A stretch of 64,000 nt of DNA from Castellaniella sp041677825 (GTDB lineage: Bacteria; Pseudomonadota; Gammaproteobacteria; Burkholderiales; Burkholderiaceae_B): contig NZ_JBAYPG010000015.1 in assembly GCF_041677825.1 (NCBI RefSeq), positions 1 to 64,000 of the forward strand, in the 5' to 3' direction. Below the pieces are notes generated by a model. The model ran no database searches. It saw nothing but the letters and a program-made list of their open reading frames with translations, and was not told the origin of the DNA. The stretch's first letter is position 1, and every line of letters starts with the position of its first letter. Of this stretch, positions 52,886 through 60,701 are shown in pieces. A program made the position numbers and the translations under genes.

Positions 52886-53080
52886 TTTGCTGTAGAAAGC
52901 ATTTGCCTTGGCTGCGCCCGAATGTCTCGGGTGGTGCCTGTGTCAGAAGTGCCCCGCGGCACTGGCAATGCTGGTATGTATTGGCGGCTCGAACAGCCGT
53001 TTTCCGCACACCCTCCCCCAAGCTATGGCGCCGGCCCGTACCCTTCGGGCCGACGTCTCCGTAACCCAAAGGAGGCTTCA
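52886..53080 (+). promoter_or_regulatory. Structured 5' leader of the betaine transporter operon
   Basis: The stretch from the cfa terminator to the transporter (more than 270 bases) has no gene. The leader contains three hairpins: GTGCC/GGCAC (52949-52962), CGGCT/AGCCG followed by TTTT (52985-53003, terminator-like) and GGCCCG/CGGGCC (53033-53051). CTCC (53057-53060) can pair with the GGAG of the Shine-Dalgarno (53071-53074). I do not recognise a named riboswitch. Inferred regulatory role. Confidence 0.45.
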
Positions 53081-54124
53081 ATGTCCAAATCCAATCCTTC
53101 CAATTCTCCCAGCCGGCTGACGCGCTCGGCCCTGGGCCTGGCGTTTGCCGCCACTCTGGCCGGTCTGTCCATGGCGCCTGCGGCAGCACAGGCGGCCGAT
53201 GCGGTGCAATGCGAGCTCGATCGCCCCATGCGTTTTGGCGGCATGAACTGGGAATCCAACCTGGTGCTCGTCGAGGTCGAGCGGTTCATCGTCGAGCATG
53301 GCTATGGCTGCGACTCCGAGGTTCTGCCTACTGAAACGCTGCCCGCCCTGGCGGCGCTCGAGCGGGGTGACCTCGACATCAACACCGAAGTCTGGCTCAA
53401 CAGCGTGCTCGAGCCCTGGAATCAGGCCGAGGCCACGGGCAAGGTCAAGCGCATCGGCGACATCTATATGGGCGGTGAAGCCTGGTTCATCCCGAAATAC
53501 ACGGCCGAGCGCCTGCCCGACCTCAAGAAAGCTGCAGATCTGCCCAAATACTGGGAAGACTTCAAGGATCCGGAAATGCCCTCCAAGGGCCGCTTCTATG
53601 GCTGCCCTGCAGGCTGGGGCTGTGAAATCGTGAGCACCAACCTCTTCAAGGCCCTGGGGCTGGGGGATACGTTCACCCTGTTTTCCCCGGGCACGGGCGC
53701 CACCCAGAAGGCTGCACTCACTGCGGCCTATAACCGGGGCGAGAATATCGTCTTCTACTACTGGTATCCGACGCCGGTCGTCGGCTCCATGGATCTGGTG
53801 AAGCTCGAACTGCCACCCTATGACGCCGACAAGCAGAAGTGCCTGACCGACCCCGACTGCACCGACCCGCAGGCCTCCGATTACCCTGAAAATCCGGTAT
53901 TCACGGCCGTCAGTGCCGGATTCATCGAAGCGGCGCCGAAGCTGACCGAGTTTCTCTCGAAAGTGTCGGTGCCGCTCGATGACATGGGCGCAGCCATGGC
54001 CTACATGGATGAGCATGAAGCCGAGCCGGATGAAACCGCCGACTGGTTCCTGAAGAACAAACAGGATGTCTGGACCCAGTGGTTGCCAGCCGATGTATCC
54101 GAGCGGGTCAAGGCAGCGCTGTAA
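53081..54124 (+). CDS. proX: Glycine betaine/proline ABC transporter substrate-binding protein
   Basis: Periplasmic OpuAC/ProX-type binding protein, 347 residues. A signal peptide (1 to about 39, ending AAAQA) precedes the mature domain, which includes FGGMNWESNLVLVEVERFIVEHGYGC, DINTEVWLNSVLEPW and GCPAGWGCEIVSTNLFKALG; tryptophans in these segments are plausible quaternary-ammonium cage residues. AAAGGAGGCTTCA is a near-perfect ribosome-binding site. The ligand (betaine, proline or choline) is inferred from family and from the adjacent ProW/ProV-type genes. Confidence 0.9.
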   Translation: MSKSNPSNSPSRLTRSALGLAFAATLAGLSMAPAAAQAADAVQCELDRPMRFGGMNWESNLVLVEVERFIVEHGYGCDSEVLPTETLPALAALERGDLDINTEVWLNSVLEPWNQAEATGKVKRIGDIYMGGEAWFIPKYTAERLPDLKKAADLPKYWEDFKDPEMPSKGRFYGCPAGWGCEIVSTNLFKALGLGDTFTLFSPGTGATQKAALTAAYNRGENIVFYYWYPTPVVGSMDLVKLELPPYDADKQKCLTDPDCTDPQASDYPENPVFTAVSAGFIEAAPKLTEFLSKVSVPLDDMGAAMAYMDEHEAEPDETADWFLKNKQDVWTQWLPADVSERVKAAL

Positions 54125-54133
54125 GGGCCTGCC

Positions 54134-54988
54134 ATGTTTCCCGAACTGATCTCGGCCCGGGATCTGCAGCGGCCCATTGACGCCTTCGTCAATGGGCTGG
54201 TCATGGAGTATTCGGATGTGCTCCGGGCGCTGACCCAGCCGCTGCTCGATCTGCTCATCTGGGCCGACAACCTGCTGCGCCAGTCACCCTGGTGGGCCAT
54301 CATCCTGGTGGTCATGGGGGTGGCCTGGGTGGCCAGCCGCAAACTGCGCTTCAGCGTGGCCATGGGGGCCTTGCTGGGGGCTCTGGGGGCCATCGGCCTC
54401 TGGGAAGCCTCCATGCAGACCCTGTCGCTCATGCTGGTGGCCGTCGCTTTTTCGGTGCTGCTGGGTATTCCCGTGGGCATCGCCATGGCCAGCTTTCGCT
54501 GGGTGCGCTCAGCCATGCTGCCCGTGCTCGACGTCATGCAGACCATGCCGAGCTTCGTGTACCTGATTCCGGTGGTGATGCTGTTCAATCTGGGCAAGCT
54601 GGCGGCCCTGTTTGCGACGGTGATCTACGCCGTACCACCGGTCATCCGGCTCACCGACCTGGGTATCCGGCTGGTCGATCCCGAGGTTCTCGAGGCGTCA
54701 CGCGCGTTCGGGGCCAGCCGTACACGGCAGCTGTTCGGTGTGCAGTTGCCGCTGGCGCTGCCGAACATCATGGCTGGCATCAACCAGACCACGATGATGG
54801 CCCTGGCGATGGTGGTGATCGCTTCCATGATCGGGGTGCGCGGCCTGGGTTACGAGGTGCTGCAGGGCATCAACCGCCTGCAGGTCGGCCGTGGGCTTCT
54901 GGCCGGGCTGGGCATCGTCGTGCTGGCCATCATCTTCGACCGCATCACGCAGAAATTTGGCCAGCGTCAACAGATGCGCGGAGCCTGA
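54134..54988 (+). CDS. proW: Glycine betaine/proline ABC transporter permease
   Basis: Inner-membrane permease of the ProW/OpuAB type (284 aa). Several membrane helices; the conserved coupling region VIRLTDLGIRLVDPEVLEASRAFGASRTRQLF, ending QLPLALPNIMAGINQT, is the EAA motif that contacts the ATPase. It follows proX by nine bases, and its stop is one base before the proV-type ATG. Expected to work as a dimer with the ATPase below for osmoprotectant uptake. Confidence 0.93.
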   Translation: MFPELISARDLQRPIDAFVNGLVMEYSDVLRALTQPLLDLLIWADNLLRQSPWWAIILVVMGVAWVASRKLRFSVAMGALLGALGAIGLWEASMQTLSLMLVAVAFSVLLGIPVGIAMASFRWVRSAMLPVLDVMQTMPSFVYLIPVVMLFNLGKLAALFATVIYAVPPVIRLTDLGIRLVDPEVLEASRAFGASRTRQLFGVQLPLALPNIMAGINQTTMMALAMVVIASMIGVRGLGYEVLQGINRLQVGRGLLAGLGIVVLAIIFDRITQKFGQRQQMRGA

Positions 54989-54989
54989 C

Positions 54990-56270
54990 ATGGATAAAAT
55001 CGAAGTCCGCAACATCTACAAGATCTTTGGCCCACACCCGCAGCGCTGGCTGTCCGCGGCACGCGAGGGCATGTCCAAGGAAGAACTGCTCGAGCGCAGC
55101 GGCCATACCCTGGGCCTGCGGGACATCTCGCTGTCGATCGCAGCCGGTGGCATCCACGTCATCATGGGGCTGTCCGGTTCGGGCAAATCCACCTTGATCC
55201 GGCATTTCAATCGGCTCATCGACCCCAGTGCCGGCCAGATCCTGGTCGATGGGGTCGACGTCATGGGCCTGAAGCCGCGCGAGCTCGAAACGTTCCGTCA
55301 GCAGAAGATGAGCATGGTGTTCCAGCGCTTCGGCCTGCTGCCGCATCGTACGGTACTCGACAATGCAGCCTACGGGCTGGCCGTGCAGGGCATGCGCCGC
55401 GCCGAGCGCAATCAGCGCGCCATGCACTGGCTCGAACAGGTTGGCCTGTCCGGCTTCGAGGCGCAGTATCCCCATCAGCTGTCCGGCGGCATGCAGCAAC
55501 GTGTGGGGCTGGCGCGTGCGCTGGCCACCGATGCGGAAATCCTGCTGATGGACGAGGCGTTCTCGGCACTCGATCCCCTGATCCGCCACGAAATGCAGGA
55601 CCAGCTGCTGGCACTGCAGGCCCGGCTGAACAAGACCATCGTATTCATCACCCATGATCTGGATGAGGCCCTGCGCCTGGGGAACCGGATTGCGATCCTG
55701 AAGGATGGCGAGCTCATCCAGGACGGCACGCCCGAGGATATCCTGCTGTCGCCGGCCAACGATTACATCGAGTCCTTCCTGCAGGACGTCAATCGGGGCA
55801 AGGTGCTGAACGCTTCGCATGCGGTGGGCGAACGCCCGCTGACGCTCACCATGCGCACCTATCCGGCACATGCGCTCGAGCGGCTGGCTGCACGCGGCTA
55901 TGACTACGCAGCGGTACTCGATGGCAAGCGGCTGGCAGGTGTCCTGATGCGCGACGATGCCCAGCGTGCCGTCAACGAAGGTGCGCGCGATATTTCCCGT
56001 TTCTTGACGGACATGGCGTCGGTACCGGCGTCCGAAGGCCTGGATCAGGTTCTGGCACGCCTGTTGCGCACCCCGGCCCCCCTGGCCGTTACCGATGATC
56101 AGGGTGAGTTCCTGGGCGTCCTGTCACGCAGCAAGGTCGTCGAGTTGGTCACGACCCGACCCAATGGCGAGAACGGGGCAGACGCATCAGGTGCGGCGCC
56201 GATCCCCGCAGAGGCGGCGTCGACCCACGCCCAAGGGCAAGCAGAGAGCCGTACCGGGCAGGCAGCCTGA
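54990..56270 (+). CDS. proV: Glycine betaine/proline ABC transporter ATP-binding protein with CBS domains
   Basis: ProV/OpuAA-type ATPase, 426 residues. Walker A GLSGSGKST (60-68), signature LSGGMQQRVGLARAL, Walker B EILLMDEAFSALDPL, H-loop VFITHDLDEALRLG. The N-terminal extension NIYKIFGPHPQRWL and the C-terminal tandem CBS-like region (about 280-385) are features of the osmoregulated subfamily, where CBS domains sense ionic strength or c-di-AMP. A Gly/Ala-rich tail ends the protein. Gene order X-W-V differs from the V-W-X order of E. coli. Confidence 0.93.
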   Translation: MDKIEVRNIYKIFGPHPQRWLSAAREGMSKEELLERSGHTLGLRDISLSIAAGGIHVIMGLSGSGKSTLIRHFNRLIDPSAGQILVDGVDVMGLKPRELETFRQQKMSMVFQRFGLLPHRTVLDNAAYGLAVQGMRRAERNQRAMHWLEQVGLSGFEAQYPHQLSGGMQQRVGLARALATDAEILLMDEAFSALDPLIRHEMQDQLLALQARLNKTIVFITHDLDEALRLGNRIAILKDGELIQDGTPEDILLSPANDYIESFLQDVNRGKVLNASHAVGERPLTLTMRTYPAHALERLAARGYDYAAVLDGKRLAGVLMRDDAQRAVNEGARDISRFLTDMASVPASEGLDQVLARLLRTPAPLAVTDDQGEFLGVLSRSKVVELVTTRPNGENGADASGAAPIPAEAASTHAQGQAESRTGQAA

Positions 56271-56335
56271 CAGCAGGCCCGGGTTTGCAGGGCCGGGGCC
56301 GCCCGCCGCCGTTTGCCCGGCCATGCCGCGTGCGG

Positions 56336-58087
56336 TCATCCGTGCAGCCTCAGCAGGCGGAACATTTCGTGGCGATCGGGGCCGCGCCGACCCTCCCATA
56401 GCGCAGGCTGATCTGCCCTGGCCGCCGTGCCCTTGCGCAGTTCATCGGGGTCCAGTTGCTGGAGCAGCAGCGGGCAACGGCCGTCGAAGCTGAATTCCAA
56501 CTGCTCGAACACGTAAAAAGAGGCCCGCTGGCCACTGCCCAGATCCTGGGCGCGTACGCATTCGCCGGCCCGTTGGTGCTGGCGCAGGGCCTGGGCCAAT
56601 GAGGCCGAGACATCACGATAGCTGCGGGCGTAATCGAGGGCGGGCATCCACAGGGTGGCGAGCAGCAGCCAGGTGGCAATCAGCCCGCCGGCGGACAGCG
56701 CCGTACCGCGCCATAGCCCTGCCGGGCGGCTGCGCAGGCGCCAACCCACCAGGGCCAGCCAGGCGAGGGTGCCCAGTATGGCCAGCACTGTGGCAGGCCA
56801 GGCCACGTGAATGTACAGACCGCGGGTCTGGCGCGCAATATTGGCCGCGATCTGTGCCGGCCAGCCCGTTTGCAGGGCGATCCAGCCGAGCCAGACGGTC
56901 GCCGCAGTGAGCGTGAAGCACATGATGGCAAACCAGTCGAGCGTGTTCACCACCCCGCGGCGCAATGTGGGTAGCGCCAGGGCCGCCAGAATGGCGGAGG
57001 GTACGGCCAGTGTGGCATATTCGGGCTCGAATGGCTGCCGCGAGAAGATCAGGACCGCCAGTGCGCCCGCCAGAAAGCCTGCAGGAATGCGTACATGCGC
57101 AGCGCCCAGCCATCTGCGCCAACGCCACAGGGCGACCAGCACCAGCGGCCAGGTCGGCCACAGAAACCAGGGCAGATCGCGCAGGACGCTGATCAGGGAT
57201 GAACTCGAGGGCCAGCCAAACGCCTGGGCATTCCATTGCAGCCAGCCCTGAATCCAGCGCGGGTCGGTAGACTGAGCGGGGATCCACCAGGCGGCAATCA
57301 GGGCCGTGGCCAGCAGGCAGGCCAGCAGCAGCCAGCGCCGGCAGGACCAGAGTTCGCTGCCCGGTATGAAAATCAATGCCAATGCCACGAGCATGGGGGC
57401 GAGCCCCGGCCAGCCACGCGTCAGGAACGCCGCGGCCAGAGCCAGGCCCAGGGACAGCGTGCCGGACAGGGGGTGATCCAGCATGCGTGCCACGGCGTAC
57501 AGGGCCAGCGCCTGGATTGCGATCAGGGCGGGCACTTCGGATGTTTCGTGCATGCGCCAGATGATGCCTACAGTGGCCACGATGAGCAGCAGGGCCGCAT
57601 CCGCCAGCATGCGGCCATAATCCCGAGGATGGGGTTCGCCCCCGAAAGGCAGGGCCAGCGGCAGGGCCTCGGGGCGCCGGCCAAGCAGGTATGTGCCGTA
57701 CCAGAGGCTGCCGGAGAGCATCCCGAACCACAGCAGATTGGGCAATCGCGAGGCGATGATCCGTGCATCGATTGATGAGGGCTCCAGCCAGGCGAACAGC
57801 GGCGCGAAGAACTCGATGCTGAGCGCGCCCACCCAGGTGATCAGCGGGCCGGTGCGAGGATGGGCCAGGTCACCGACATGCGGCAGCAGCCAGGCATGAG
57901 CCTGGCCGGACAGCGCCGTGAGCATGGTGGCGAGCCCGGTGACATCATCCGGTTTCCAGGGGTCACGGTAAAACAGGCCGGCCAGGATGTAGACCAGGCC
58001 CACCACCAGCAGGAACAGCCGCGGCAGCTTGACCGCTGCGGTGGCCGTCAGGCGTGCAGGTGTGGAAGGTGGCGAATTGACAGGCAC
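56336..58087 (-). CDS. ArnT-like GT-C glycosyltransferase
   Basis: Polytopic glycosyltransferase of the ArnT/PMT (GT83/GT39) type, about 583 residues from a GTG at 58087. First membrane helix KLPRLFLLVVGLVYILAGLF leads into the periplasmic DPWKPDDVTGLATM loop carrying the acidic catalytic pair typical of GT-C enzymes; ten or more further helices follow, then a soluble C-terminal domain (about 500-583). Such enzymes use polyprenyl-phosphate sugars to modify lipid A, O-antigen or proteins. The start is uncertain: an ATG at 58177 lies in the rpmE2 terminator. No arn or DPM synthase gene is nearby. Confidence 0.78.
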   Translation of the reverse strand: MPVNSPPSTPARLTATAAVKLPRLFLLVVGLVYILAGLFYRDPWKPDDVTGLATMLTALSGQAHAWLLPHVGDLAHPRTGPLITWVGALSIEFFAPLFAWLEPSSIDARIIASRLPNLLWFGMLSGSLWYGTYLLGRRPEALPLALPFGGEPHPRDYGRMLADAALLLIVATVGIIWRMHETSEVPALIAIQALALYAVARMLDHPLSGTLSLGLALAAAFLTRGWPGLAPMLVALALIFIPGSELWSCRRWLLLACLLATALIAAWWIPAQSTDPRWIQGWLQWNAQAFGWPSSSSLISVLRDLPWFLWPTWPLVLVALWRWRRWLGAAHVRIPAGFLAGALAVLIFSRQPFEPEYATLAVPSAILAALALPTLRRGVVNTLDWFAIMCFTLTAATVWLGWIALQTGWPAQIAANIARQTRGLYIHVAWPATVLAILGTLAWLALVGWRLRSRPAGLWRGTALSAGGLIATWLLLATLWMPALDYARSYRDVSASLAQALRQHQRAGECVRAQDLGSGQRASFYVFEQLEFSFDGRCPLLLQQLDPDELRKGTAARADQPALWEGRRGPDRHEMFRLLRLHG

Positions 58088-58175
58088 CGTGAGACCCGGG
58101 ATGTTTTGATTCGAGTGCCCATGATATACAAGATTGCGCACCGAACCCGAGCTGTGGCGGGGTGCTGCAAAATGC

Positions 58176-58203
58176 AAGCCCCGCCGTCTGCGGGGCGGGG
58201 CTT
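58176..58203 (-). terminator. Terminator downstream of rpmE2
   Basis: AAGCCCCGCC and GGCGGGGCTT form a perfect 10-base stem around an 8-base loop, 26 bases past the rpmE2 stop. The T tract on the minus strand is short and interrupted, so strength is moderate. Confidence 0.6.
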
Positions 58204-58228
58204 TGCCGGGCCGATCGTGCGCAGTGGC

Positions 58229-58489
58229 TTATTTCTTGAGGGTGCCTGCCGTGCGGGCGAAACGTGCGCGGAACTTTTCCACCCGGCCGGTCTCGACGAT
58301 GCGGGTCTGGGCGCCGGTATAGAAGGGGTGCGATTCCGACGTGACGTCGCATTTGAACAAGGGGTAGGTCTTGCCGTCGATTTCAGTGGTTTCGCGAGAA
58401 TTCAGCGCCGAGCGCGAAATGAACTGATTGCCGGTCTGCAGGTCAAGGAACACGACCTCGCGGTATTCGGGATGGATGCCTTCTTTCAT
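58229..58489 (-). CDS. rpmE2: 50S ribosomal protein L31 type B
   Basis: L31 of the cysteine-free type B (86 aa), the paralogue that replaces zinc-binding L31 when zinc is scarce. MKEGIHPEYREVVFLDLQTGNQFISRSAL and YPLFKCDVTSESHPFYTG are diagnostic. A promoter lies in the 3' end of radC. In many bacteria this gene is under Zur control; I see short GTAAAT repeats upstream (58501, 58511) but no convincing Zur box. Confidence 0.96.
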   Translation of the reverse strand: MKEGIHPEYREVVFLDLQTGNQFISRSALNSRETTEIDGKTYPLFKCDVTSESHPFYTGAQTRIVETGRVEKFRARFARTAGTLKK

Positions 58490-58521
58490 GGGGGTGATCC
58501 GTAAATGGCGGTAAATCTGCT

Positions 58522-58551
58522 ATTTTACTTATACTTGCCCACGTTCTGCAA
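58522..58551 (-). promoter_or_regulatory. Candidate rpmE2 promoter
   Basis: Minus strand: TTGCAG (58551-58546), an 18-base spacer and TAAAAT (58527-58522), followed by about 30 bases to the rpmE2 ATG. It overlaps the last codons of radC, allowing independent rpmE2 expression. Confidence 0.6.
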
Positions 58552-59206
58552 GTGAGACCACCTCATGGGCGCCCACCACCAGGTGATCCAGCAGGCGTAC
58601 GTCGACCAGGGCCAGCGCCTGCTTGAGTTGCCGTGTGAGGGCGATGTCTGCCGGGCTGGGCTCGGCCACGCCCGAAGGATGGTTATGGGCCAGGATCAAC
58701 GCCGCTGCGTGGTGCTGCAACGCCGCCTTGACCACTTCGCGCGGGTAGATGGATGCATGTGACAGCGTGCCGCGTGCCAGTTCGACACAGTCGATGAGTT
58801 GCAGGCGCGTGTCCAGGAACAGCGCGATGCAGTGCTCGATACGTAGATGGGCCAGGCGCAGGGTGCAGAATTGCTTGACGCGCTCGGGCTGGCTGAGCGC
58901 CCGGCCCGTGCGCAAGGGCTCTTCGATGGCACGCCGGCTGAGCTCTTGCACTGCCATGAGTTCGCAGGTCTTTGCATTGCCCAGCCCCGGAAAGGCCAGC
59001 AGGGCATCGGGTTCGGCGGACAGCAGGCGGCGCAGCCCGCCAAAATGGCTGACGAGGTCGCGGCCCATCTCGATGGCATTGCGCCCCCGGGTGCCTGTGC
59101 GCAGCAGGATGGCCAGCAATTCAGGCGTGGTCAGAACCTGCGCGCCATGCTGCAGCAATCGCTCGCGAGGACGTTCGCAGGAGGGGGATTCTGGAGTGTA
59201 TGTCAT
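58529..59206 (-). CDS. radC: RadC family JAB-domain protein
   Basis: RadC-type protein (225 aa) with an N-terminal helix-hairpin-helix-like part (FPGLGNAKTCELMAVQELSRR) and a JAB1/MPN-like metal domain with HNHPSG (His174, His176, Ser178) and Asp187. Despite the name, a repair role has been questioned; the biochemical function remains unsettled. The ATG at 59206 precedes TYTPESPSCERPRERLL, the normal N-terminus. Divergent from the FKBP gene with 50 bases between. Confidence 0.93.
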   Translation of the reverse strand: MTYTPESPSCERPRERLLQHGAQVLTTPELLAILLRTGTRGRNAIEMGRDLVSHFGGLRRLLSAEPDALLAFPGLGNAKTCELMAVQELSRRAIEEPLRTGRALSQPERVKQFCTLRLAHLRIEHCIALFLDTRLQLIDCVELARGTLSHASIYPREVVKAALQHHAAALILAHNHPSGVAEPSPADIALTRQLKQALALVDVRLLDHLVVGAHEVVSLAERGQV

Positions 59207-59256
59207 GATAGGCCCTAAAATCATGATATGTTTCACAAGTACGCCACGGTGGTATT

Positions 59257-59727
59257 TTGACTGCTTCCAGCCCATTGCAGCCCGTTCAGGCTGACTCTTA
59301 TGTCACGTTGCATTACCGATTCGAACTGTTGACCGGTCCGGCGGCCGGTACGGTATTCGTGGATACCTTCCTCGACCGGCCCGCCACCTTGCAGATGGGG
59401 GTGGGCCAGTGGGCGCCCGGGCTCGAAGCCTTGCTGCTGGGGCGTATCGAGGGTGAACAGTTCATGCTCGACATCCCGGCAGTGCAGGCCTATGGCGAAC
59501 GCAATCCCGATCTGCTGCAGTGGCTGTCGCGCGACGAAATGGTGCGCAGTGCGCCGCCCGACACACAGTTCGAGGCGGGCGACATGGTCGAGTTCGTGGC
59601 CCCCGCGGGCGGGCGGTATTCAGGGATTCTGAAATCGTTCGATGGCGATGCGGCCCTGCTCGACTTCAATCATCCGTTGGCCGGCATCGACTTGCAGGTC
59701 GAAATCAAGATTCTGGGGGTACTATGA
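59257..59727 (+). CDS. FKBP-type peptidyl-prolyl isomerase (SlpA/FkpB-like)
   Basis: Small FKBP-family isomerase of the SlyD/SlpA kind (156 aa), with SYVTLHYRFELLTG, a VGQWAPGLEALLLGRIEGEQFML core and an inserted flap region (about 70-125). The frame has no early ATG; a TTG at 59257 preceded by GGTGG is the probable start. It overlaps ispH by an ATGA. slpA/fkpB upstream of ispH is a conserved pair, including in E. coli, which supports the assignment. Confidence 0.88.
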   Translation: MTASSPLQPVQADSYVTLHYRFELLTGPAAGTVFVDTFLDRPATLQMGVGQWAPGLEALLLGRIEGEQFMLDIPAVQAYGERNPDLLQWLSRDEMVRSAPPDTQFEAGDMVEFVAPAGGRYSGILKSFDGDAALLDFNHPLAGIDLQVEIKILGVL

Positions 59728-60701
59728 ATCCACACCGCTCCGATACCGGAACCCTGCAGGGCGAAGCTGAAATCCTGCTTGCACAGCCGCGTGGTTTCTG
59801 CGCCGGGGTCGATCGGGCCATCGAGATCGTCGAGCGCGCGCTCGAAATCCATGGCGCGCCGATCTATGTGCGCCATGAAATCGTGCACAATCGCTATGTG
59901 GTCGATGACCTGCGGTCACGCGGGGCCATCTTCATCGATGAGCTCGAAGATGCACCGGCCGGCGCCATCGTGATTTTTTCCGCGCATGGGGTCTCGCGCG
60001 CCGTGCGCGCCGAGGCTGAGCAGCGCCAGCAGCGTATTTTCGATGCCACCTGCCCCCTGGTGACCAAGGTGCACGTCGAGGTGGCTCGCATGCGCAAGGA
60101 AGGCCGCGAGGTGATCATGATCGGTCACAGGGGGCACCCCGAAGTGGAAGGCACGTTGGGGCAGGCCGATGCGGGCATGTACCTGGTCGAGACGGTTCAG
60201 GATGTTCTGGCGCTGCAGGTCGAGCGGCCGGACTTTCTCGGCTTTGTCACCCAGACCACGCTGTCGCTGGATGACGCGGCCGAGATCGCGCAGGCACTGC
60301 GGGATCGCTTCCCGGGGATTGCAGAGCCCAAGAAAAGTGATATCTGCTATGCCACCCAGAACCGTCAGGATGCCGTGCGCATCATGGCGCCACAATGTGA
60401 CCTGGTGCTGGTGGTGGGCAGCCCGAACAGTTCCAATTCCAACCGCCTGCGTGAAGTGGCCGAGCGCAAGGGGGTCACGGCCTATCTGCTCGATGACCCC
60501 GACATGATCGATCCGCAGTGGCTGCGCAGCGCCCGGCGGGTCGGGGTGACGGCAGGGGCCTCGGCGCCCGAGGTTCTGGTGGAGCAGGTCATCGGCCGCC
60601 TGCGCGAACTGGGCGCGCGTTCGGTGCGGCCGCTCGAGGGGGTGCGTGAGCAGGTTTCATTTCCGTTGCCCCGCGAACTGTCACGCAAGATCTCGCCATG
60701 A
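59724..60701 (+). CDS. ispH: 4-hydroxy-3-methylbut-2-enyl diphosphate reductase
   Basis: Last enzyme of the MEP pathway, an iron-sulfur protein making IPP and DMAPP. In 325 residues the three cluster cysteines are Cys26 (RGFCAGVDRAI), Cys110 (FDATCPLVTKVH) and Cys208 (SDICYATQNRQ); the catalytic Glu is in GHRGHPEVEGT, and SPNSSNSNRL and TAGASAPEVLV bind substrate. ATG overlaps the FKBP stop, and the stop overlaps the DUF945 ATG, both as ATGA. Confidence 0.97.
   Translation: MNPHRSDTGTLQGEAEILLAQPRGFCAGVDRAIEIVERALEIHGAPIYVRHEIVHNRYVVDDLRSRGAIFIDELEDAPAGAIVIFSAHGVSRAVRAEAEQRQQRIFDATCPLVTKVHVEVARMRKEGREVIMIGHRGHPEVEGTLGQADAGMYLVETVQDVLALQVERPDFLGFVTQTTLSLDDAAEIAQALRDRFPGIAEPKKSDICYATQNRQDAVRIMAPQCDLVLVVGSPNSSNSNRLREVAERKGVTAYLLDDPDMIDPQWLRSARRVGVTAGASAPEVLVEQVIGRLRELGARSVRPLEGVREQVSFPLPRELSRKISP

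Noticed and set aside
52886..53080. Glycine riboswitch before the betaine transporter
   Set aside because: I could not find the paired glycine aptamer core; kept only as an unnamed structured leader.
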